Below, piece after piece: positions 58,163-64,000 of a stretch of 64,000 bases of DNA. The notes beneath the pieces are model-generated. The model saw nothing but the letters and a program-made list of their open reading frames with translations. It was not told the origin of the DNA and did not search any database. How positions within the stretch are numbered: the stretch's first letter is position 1; each line of letters starts with the position of its first letter. The stretch is from Stenotrophomonas maltophilia (GTDB taxonomy: Bacteria; Pseudomonadota; Gammaproteobacteria; Xanthomonadales; Xanthomonadaceae). The stretch covers positions 3,968,001 through 4,032,000 of the forward strand of contig NZ_CP037858.1 of assembly GCF_006974125.1 (NCBI RefSeq). The letters run 5' to 3'. A program made the translations under genes and the position numbers.

Positions 58163-59089
58163 ATGCTGGGCCCCGGAATCCCGCCGGATCAGCCCGTGGA
58201 CCGCATTCCCCAGCTTCTGGAACAGGACGAATCCATGCGCCTGGAGGTCAGCACGCTGGCGGAAGGCTTGGGTGTTCCGCTGTCGTTCGGGCACGCGTAT
58301 CTGGCGGTGCTGGTGTGCGTGTCTGGGCGTGCGCGTTTCGCACTGAACTTCCGCGAGGTGGCGGTGCAGCGGCACGACGTGCTGGTGCTGGCGGAGGATA
58401 CGCTGGCGCTGCTGCGGCAGCGTTCGCGCGGTTTCCTGGCGGTGGTCTGCCTGATGCCGAAAGCGCTGGCGTCGGAGGTGGCCTACGTGCTGCCCAATGC
58501 ATTGTTCAAGTTCCTGCACGAGCATCCCCATTGTGTGCCGTCACCGCTGGAGGTGCCGCTGCTGCTGGGCTGGCTGCAGCAGTTGATGGACGCGCAGCAC
58601 AACGGCGGTCGCCATCGGCACGTGATGCTGCGCAACCTGCTGCAGACCTTGTTCCTGAAGTTCGCCACGCTGCTTCCGGAACATTCCGAGGCCGCGCCGC
58701 AGGTCGGCCGGCGCGAGCGCCTGGCCTGGAATTTCTGGGAGCTGGTTGGCCAGCGCAGCACGCGCCAGCGCGACGTGCAGTCCTACGCCGAGGCGCTGTG
58801 CATTACCCCGTTCTATCTCTCGCAGTTGACCCGGGAATGCTTCGATGAAACGCCGAAGGCGCTGATCGACCGCCAGGTGGTGCTGGAGATCAAGGCCCTG
58901 CTGAGCTACAGCGAACTGCCGATCGGACGCATCGCCGAACGCCTGTGCTTCGAGGATGCGTCCTACCTGTGCCGCTACTTCCGGCGGCATACCGGCCAGT
59001 CGCTGACCGGCTACCGTCGCGCCGGGCAGGGTGACGCTAGTGCGATACGAACAGCGGCGCCGGAACTTCGGCCAGCAGATCCTCGGTGA
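58163..59089 (+). CDS. AraC-family transcriptional regulator
   Basis: A 308-residue regulator. The N-terminus is a cupin-like sensing domain (HAYLAVLVCVSGRARFALNFREVAVQRHDVLVL). The C-terminus has the AraC helix-turn-helix pair: YAEALCITPFYLSQLTRECFDETPKALIDRQ and IAERLCFEDASYLCRYFRRHTGQSLTGYRR. Its end overlaps the convergent UspA gene by 53 bases. No adjacent target is evident; the cognate gene may lie elsewhere. Confidence 0.88.
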   Translation: MLGPGIPPDQPVDRIPQLLEQDESMRLEVSTLAEGLGVPLSFGHAYLAVLVCVSGRARFALNFREVAVQRHDVLVLAEDTLALLRQRSRGFLAVVCLMPKALASEVAYVLPNALFKFLHEHPHCVPSPLEVPLLLGWLQQLMDAQHNGGRHRHVMLRNLLQTLFLKFATLLPEHSEAAPQVGRRERLAWNFWELVGQRSTRQRDVQSYAEALCITPFYLSQLTRECFDETPKALIDRQVVLEIKALLSYSELPIGRIAERLCFEDASYLCRYFRRHTGQSLTGYRRAGQGDASAIRTAAPELRPADPR

Positions 59090-59867
59090 CGCCGCCGAGC
59101 ACGCGTTCGACCACGCGGCTGCGGCTGTAGGGCCCCAGCACCAGCAGATCGGCTTCGGCATCGAGTACATGCTGGCGGATGGTGGCGGCAACGCCCCCCT
59201 GGCTGGAGCTGATCGCCTGGATTTCGACCTCGACGCCATGCCGCGCCAGATGCTGGGCCATTTCGGCGCCCGGCGCGGCTTCAGCCTTGGGCGTGTCGAC
59301 CATCAGCAGGTGCACGGCCTGCGCCCGGGCCAGCAGAGGCAGGGCATCCGCCACGGCACGACGGGCCTGTTTGCTGGCATTCCAGGCCACCACGATACGC
59401 CGGCCGACCTGCTCGCCCTTCCAGTGCGGCGGCACCAGCAGCATCGGCACGCCGGTCTGGCGCAGTGTGCCCAGTGGGTACCAGCCGGAGGGAGCGCCGG
59501 GCGTACGCGGATAGCCGGCGACGATCAGATCGCAGTACAGCGACTGCAGGGCCAGATCGGCGCCGCCCAGATAGTCCGAGACGATGCGCAGTTCGGTGCT
59601 GATCTGCAGCGGCTCGGCGGCGTCGCGCAGGTTCTGCATCAACTGCGCGGTGCAGGCGGCGTCGGCGCGGGCTTCATGGTCGAGTGCGGCGGCGATGCCC
59701 GCGCCACGCGCGAAACCGTTGGCGATGTCGGTGGGATGCTGGGCGGTCGATACCGCGACCAGATGCGCCTGCTGCGCCTTCGCCAGATGCGCGGCAATGC
59801 TCAGTACGCGGTCCCCGGTATCGCTGGCGTCGAAGAGCACGGCGATGTCGCGTAGCGGATGCAGCAT
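59037..59867 (-). CDS. Universal stress protein, two UspA domains
   Basis: A 276-residue protein with tandem UspA domains: first DIAVLFDASDTGDRVLSIAAHLAKAQQAHLVAV, second RRIVVAWNASKQARRAVADALPLLARAQAVHLLMVD, ending in ADLLVLGPYSRSRVVERVLGGVTEDLLAEVPAPLFVSH. The second has the ATP-binding G-x(2)-G-x(9)-G(S/T)-like loop (GPYSRSR). The start at 59867 was chosen because AAGGAGA lies eight bases upstream. Divergent from a TetR gene with AT-rich repeats between. A stress-survival role is inferred from the family. Confidence 0.9.
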   Translation of the reverse strand: MLHPLRDIAVLFDASDTGDRVLSIAAHLAKAQQAHLVAVSTAQHPTDIANGFARGAGIAAALDHEARADAACTAQLMQNLRDAAEPLQISTELRIVSDYLGGADLALQSLYCDLIVAGYPRTPGAPSGWYPLGTLRQTGVPMLLVPPHWKGEQVGRRIVVAWNASKQARRAVADALPLLARAQAVHLLMVDTPKAEAAPGAEMAQHLARHGVEVEIQAISSSQGGVAATIRQHVLDAEADLLVLGPYSRSRVVERVLGGVTEDLLAEVPAPLFVSH

Positions 59868-59955
59868 GGCGTTGTCTCCTTCGATGCCTGTGACGCGTTC
59901 CCTGCCGTGCACCGACCCGGGTGCACCGGACGCAGGTGTGTTGTAGCGCATTCGT

Positions 59956-60000
59956 GATTCGAGTGAATCAAATATGATTCAGTTTATTAATTGATGATTC
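59956..60000. promoter_or_regulatory. TGATTC/GAATCA repeats in UspA-TetR intergenic region
   Basis: GATTCGAGTGAATC (59956-59969) is an inverted repeat; TGATTC copies also occur at 59975-59980 and 59995-60000. The stretch is strikingly AT-rich for this genome. They may be binding sites for the TetR protein encoded just downstream. Confidence 0.55.
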
Positions 60001-60037
60001 ATGCTAGCGTGATCGGACTCTGCATCCAGGCCCCTCC

Positions 60038-60604
60038 ATGCGACCTGCCACTGCCCGCACACGCCGCGACCTGCACCACGCCCTTGCTGCCACCCTGGTC
60101 AGCCATCCTCGCTGCACGCTCAGCGAACTGGCGCGCGGGGCAGGCATCAGTCGCGCGACCCTGTACCGGTTCGCGCCAACGCGGGAGGCGATTGACGAGG
60201 CCTTGTTCGCGGCGGGATTCGAACGCCTGGAAGCAGCGGCAAGCTCGTTCGATGGCAACGTGGATGCACAGCAGGTGCTGGAGCAGGTCACGGCAGCGCT
60301 GCTGGCCGACTGGGAACTGGTGACGCTGGTGTTCGCGCGCATGATGGAAGAGCAGCAGCGCCAGGGTGACCTGCATCTGCTGCCGGAGCGCTGGGCTCCG
60401 ATCGGTGAACGTTTCGAGGCGTTTTTCCTGCGCGGCCAGCGAGTGGGTGAGTTCAACGTGGAGTTCACCGCGGTGTGGTTGGCCGACTTCTACTGGACCT
60501 GCTTCTACGGCATCACCTGGTCGCTTGCGCGCGGCCGTCTGGCCCCGGCAATGGCCGCATCCACGCTGTTGGCCTCGTTCCGGCATGGGGCGATGAAGGG
60601 CTGA
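60038..60604 (+). CDS. TetR-family transcriptional regulator
   Basis: A 188-residue repressor: LHHALAATLVSHPRCTLSELARGAGISRATLYRFAPTREAIDEALF is the HTH, of the branch with a short N-terminus. The C-terminal domain has VTLVFARMMEEQQRQGDLHLLPERW and FTAVWLADFYWTCFYGITWSLARG. Divergent from the UspA gene with TGATTC-type repeats between, so it probably controls itself and perhaps UspA. Confidence 0.88.
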   Translation: MRPATARTRRDLHHALAATLVSHPRCTLSELARGAGISRATLYRFAPTREAIDEALFAAGFERLEAAASSFDGNVDAQQVLEQVTAALLADWELVTLVFARMMEEQQRQGDLHLLPERWAPIGERFEAFFLRGQRVGEFNVEFTAVWLADFYWTCFYGITWSLARGRLAPAMAASTLLASFRHGAMKG

Positions 60605-60970
60605 TCGTGGCGCCCATGGCGCATTTCGTGCCGACAAGACCTACGGAACCTGCGCCGAATTCGCGTGACGTCTTGCCGGAAAGGGCGTTCGCGCTGCCGG
60701 AATCGTGCACGGGGCCGCACTTCCGGATTGCTACAACTGTGGTCGTCGAATAACGCCGGAATCGGCAAAATTAAATGAGACGTTCATCACACTTTTGTTG
60801 CGGTGCGGTATCGTAGTCACTGAAATTCATACCTGACCTACGAGGTCCAGGGACGGTTGTAGTGGCCATCGAGCCGGCAGAACGTGCTTCGCGCGCGTTG
60901 CGTGGCTGATGAGTTCGTCCCAGGCGACCTACTGAACAGCGGCCTCTGCGGGCCGCCCGGGGAAATCACC
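60605..60970. other. 366-base upstream region of the surface-protein gene
   Basis: No gene is supported here. From about 60760 the DNA is AT-rich (AAAATTAAATGAG, TCACACTTTTGTTGCGG), consistent with a promoter for the large protein at 60971. A GGGGA site lies eight bases before its ATG. No terminator or known operator was seen. Confidence 0.5.
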
Positions 60971-63900
60971 ATGTGGCAGTCGACGACGTCGCGCATTCGC
61001 GCGGGCGGTGGATGCGTTCATCCCAAGAAAAACACCCGATGCGTGCGGCCCGGCCGCTGGATCGCGCTTGTCCTGATCCTGCTGCTGTCGATGGTGGCGC
61101 CATCGTTTGCCTGGGCAGCCGCCTACGCCACGGGTGGCAGCAGCCCGTATCGCAATACGGTGTTGTGGTTGACCTGGGGGGGGCGGTGCCAACGGCGTCG
61201 ACAACGTCGTGCTCAATGATGGGGCGCTGTCGTCCATCGACATGCCGATTGCCGCGGGCATCAACCTGCGCGTCGATTGCCGCTTGAACACGGCCGAGAC
61301 CGGCGTGCTGCGCAGCTATCGGCCAGGCAACTGGCGCGGCGACAGCCTTGATGATCTGTACAACATCGGTGGTACCGATTCGAGCAACCAGCTGATCGCT
61401 GGCATCGCGCGCACCGCCGGCACCTCCAGTTTCAGCATCACCTGCACCTCGACCATGGGTGGTGCCCCGTACCGCCTGCGCGGTGTGGTGATGGCCGACG
61501 CCGAATCGATCAACAACAGCGGCGAGTTCGTCGAAGCCAGCGCGCAGGGCACCTGGAACGTGGTGGAGGTTCGCAAGAACCTGGCCAATGCCACCCCCTA
61601 TCTGGTGAACAAGTCGACCAGCGGTGGCAACCAGGTGATCCGCTTCGGTCCCGGCAACGACGACAACACGGCTGCCGTTACCTTCCTCAGTTTCGACAAT
61701 GCCGCACACGCGCCGGGCAACCTGGCGGTGAACATGGGCTTCTCGATGCGCGGCGGCGGTACCACCGCCATCGCCATCGGCCTGCTGGTGCCGTATGCCG
61801 ACTTTGGTGACGCCCCGCAGAGCTACGGCGATGCGATGCACGTGGTGGACGATCTGCAGTTCCGTTCCGATGGCATTCCGCAGGGCGCCAGCAACTTCAA
61901 CATCAACACCGCCGGTTACACGCCGGGTGGCCTGGCACCACCGCTGACCGATTTCCTCGGCAGCCTGGGCCCGGATACCGAACAGAGGAGCAGCTACAGC
62001 GCGGACGCGCTGGGTGATGACAACTTCCCGCAGGCGGGCAGCCGTGAGGAAGACGCGTGGCCGACCAGCTACCGGTTGACGGTGATGCAGGCCGGCACGC
62101 TGATCACCCAGGCAGTGGCCTGCGTGGGCAATGGCAGCGTCGCAGGCTGGATCGACTTCAACCGCAACGGCCAGTTTGATGCCAACGAACGCAGCACCAC
62201 CGCGCTGTGCAGTGGTGGCCAGGCCAACCTGGGTTGGACCGTGCCGACGTCGGTCAGCGCGGGTACCAGCTACGTGCGCCTGCGCTACGCCACCAACGCC
62301 ACGCAGATACAGAGCCCGACCGGTGTGGCCGATGACGGCGAGGTGGAAGACCACCGCATCACTATCACCGCTCCGTCGCTGAAGGTGGTCAAGGGCAACA
62401 ACGCCACCGGTGGCATCTGGAACTACGGGCAGGCCGGCACCGAGTACACGCTGACGGTGAGCAACACCAGCGATGTGCCGACCGGCAATCCACCGAATGT
62501 GCCCGCCGGCCCGATCATCGTGCGCGACCAGCTGCCGGCCGGTATCGTGCCGAACTGGACGGGCGCGCATGTGAGCGGCAACTGGAGCTGCACGGCCAGT
62601 GGCCAGGATGTCACCTGTACCAGCGGCCAGGTGCTGGCCGCAGCCGGCAACCCCGGCTCCAGCTCGGCGTTCACGCTGCCGGTGACGGTCACCGCGGCTG
62701 CGACCGGCGTGCTGACCAACCATGCCAGCGTGGGCGGCGGCTACGATCCCTTCAACAATGGCAATCCGCCGGCACCGGGCAGCAGCTGCACAGACGCCGA
62801 CCATTGCACGCGCAGCGACGTGACCGTGCCGGTGACGCGGGCGGGCTACGCCAAGCGTTCGAACACCACCGGCCCGGTCGCGGTAGGCGCGACCGTGAGC
62901 TACACGGTGGATGTCACCGTGGCCGACGGCAACACCCGCGATGTGCTGACCTTCACCGACACTCTGGGCACCGGTCTGGATTTCGCCAGCGTCAGCAGCC
63001 CCGGTGCATTTACCTGCAACGCGGCCAACCCGCTGGTGTGCACGCTGCCGGCGGGCACGGTGCCGGGCACCTACAGCCTGAGCTACACGGCTACGGTGAA
63101 TGCGCAGGCCAGTGGCCAGGTGGTCAACACCGTGGTCGGCACGGGTACTGACACACCCACCTGCAGCAGCAACTGCACCACCACCACGCCGGTGGCGGTG
63201 CCGCGCATCTCGGTGTCGAAGGCCAGCGGCACCGCCGGTCCGGTCGCCATCGGCGACAGTGTTGCCTATACCGTGACGGTGCTGGTGGCAGACGCGCGCA
63301 CCACGGCGGTGACCACGCTGACCGACACGCTGGGCACCGGCCTGGACTTCGGCAGCGTCACCAGCGCGGGTAGCTTCAGTTGCACGCCAGGCAATCCGCT
63401 CGTCTGCACGCTGCCGGCCGGCACCGTGCCGGGCAGCTATGCGTTGTCGTACACCGGCGTGGTCAATGCGCAGGCCAGCGGCCAGGTGCGCAATGCGGTG
63501 GTGCCCAGCGGCACCGACAACCCCTCCTGCGTGGGCAGCTGCGATACCACCACGCCGATGGCCGCCGCGCAGGTGGTCTATGCCAAGCAGGCCTCCACCG
63601 GCGGCCCGGTACGGGTCGGTGACCGCCTCGACTACACCCTGACTGCGACGGTGACGCGTGCGCGCACCAGCGCCGTGGTCACGTTGACCGACACGCTGGG
63701 CAACGGCCTCGATTTTGCTGGTGTCAGCAGCGCAGGCATCTTCACCTGCAACGCCGCCAATCCGCTGGTGTGCACGCTGCCGGCCGGCACTGTGCCTGGC
63801 ACCTACAGCCTCACCTATGGCGCCACCGTCAACGCGCAGGCCAGCGGCAGCGTGCGCAACGCCGTGCTCGGCAGCGGCACCGACAACCCGTCGTGCAGCG

Positions 63901-64000
63901 TGAACTGTGACACCACCACCCCGGTGGCGACACCGGGCGTGAGCTACGCCAAGTCGGTGAACAGCACCGGTCCGGTTTCAGTGGGCGATCGCCTGACCTA
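60971..64000 (+). CDS. Secreted DUF11/GEVED repeat surface protein, frameshifted at a G8 tract, 3' end outside window
   Basis: ATG at 60971 begins a long signal peptide (WIALVLILLLSMVAPSFAWA, cleavage near residue 49), then AYATGGSSPYRNTVLWLTWGG. At a run of eight G (61176-61183) the frame breaks and soon stops. With seven G it would continue in the frame that stays open from there to 64000: a CshA-like N-terminal domain (IDMPIAAGINLRVDCRLN to about 61790), a GEVED domain (FGDAPQSYGDAMH, AGWIDFNRNGQFDANE, GVADDGEVEDHRI), one long DUF11-like domain, then tandem 122-residue DUF11 repeats, three of them complete. Cell-surface adhesin is the likely role. The gene is either phase-variable, mutated, or affected by a sequencing error. 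Confidence 0.75.
61176..61183 (+). repeat. G8 homopolymer tract in surface-protein coding region
   Basis: Eight consecutive G, preceded by CCT and followed by CGG. With one base fewer the upstream signal peptide and the downstream 2.8-kb open frame join in one reading frame. Confidence 0.9.
62847..64000 (+). repeat. Tandem DUF11 repeats with a 366-base period
   Basis: Equivalent codons of the YAK-type repeat start lie at 62847, 63213, 63579 and 63945, exactly 366 bases (122 residues) apart. Each unit carries GPV-x-(I/V)-G, TDTLG-GLDF, LVCTLPAGTVPG-Y-LSY and TTTTP-type motifs. Three full units are followed by the start of a fourth. Confidence 0.9.

Noticed and set aside
60966..62804. A 612-codon antisense frame over the surface-protein gene.
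   Set aside because: The sense frame shows clear GEVED and DUF11 domains; the antisense product has no recognisable domains.

Overview
The window is high-GC chromosomal DNA from a gammaproteobacterium of the Xanthomonadaceae, most likely Stenotrophomonas of the maltophilia complex. The evidence is an intrinsic-type APH(3')-II aminoglycoside phosphotransferase, many GTAG-headed palindromic REPs of the SMAG type between genes, and Xanthomonadaceae-like housekeeping proteins (guaB-guaA, pyrD-murB). The species call is inference.

Layout. 1-1798: end of guaB, then guaA. 1964-4403: an AT-rich three-gene insert (TIR-like sensor, SLATT membrane protein, WxxxE TIR protein) that looks like an anti-phage nucleotide-signalling system. 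4453-8055: small accessory genes, a LysR/DJ-1 pair and a lipoprotein. 8125-10379: a second AT-richer insert, a nuclease-helicase (DUF2075) overlapping a MazG-like pyrophosphohydrolase, also defence-like. 10531-21239: mixed metabolism and regulators (metallopeptidase, 3-hydroxybutyrate dehydrogenase, SRPBCC/ArsR group, several regulator/target pairs with visible operators). 21504-32096: a nine-gene, same-strand cluster (TonB receptor, FMN reductase, DUF3088, two luciferase-family monooxygenases, M20 deacylase, GNAT, fused ABC permease-ATPase, binding protein) whose content matches the acetylate / oxygenate / deacetylate route for salvaging sulfur from S-modified cysteines. 32193-35312: a large secreted glycosidase with a LacI-type operator.

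35536-49424: regulator/target pairs, an EAL protein, an MFS exporter, and a deletion scar that joins a beheaded rhodanese gene to a beheaded DUF2938 gene directly upstream of aph(3')-II. 48498-52612: a tightly packed minus-strand operon (DUF4190, methyltransferase, pyrD, murB, EamA exporter). 52690-52864: an array of palindromes. 52878-55213: aldehyde dehydrogenase plus SDR. 55397-57493: tRNA-Arg(CCT) followed by a decayed integrase and island-like genes. 57614-60604: GNAT, AraC, UspA and TetR. 60971-64000: a repeat-rich secreted surface protein, interrupted by a G8 tract and running off the end of the window.

Three themes recur: two candidate immunity modules in AT-richer inserts; REP palindromes that supply start-proximal codons or stop codons of genes; and paired regulators with palindromic operators next to their targets. 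Coordinates and translations were read directly from the sequence; family names rest on motif recognition without database searches.
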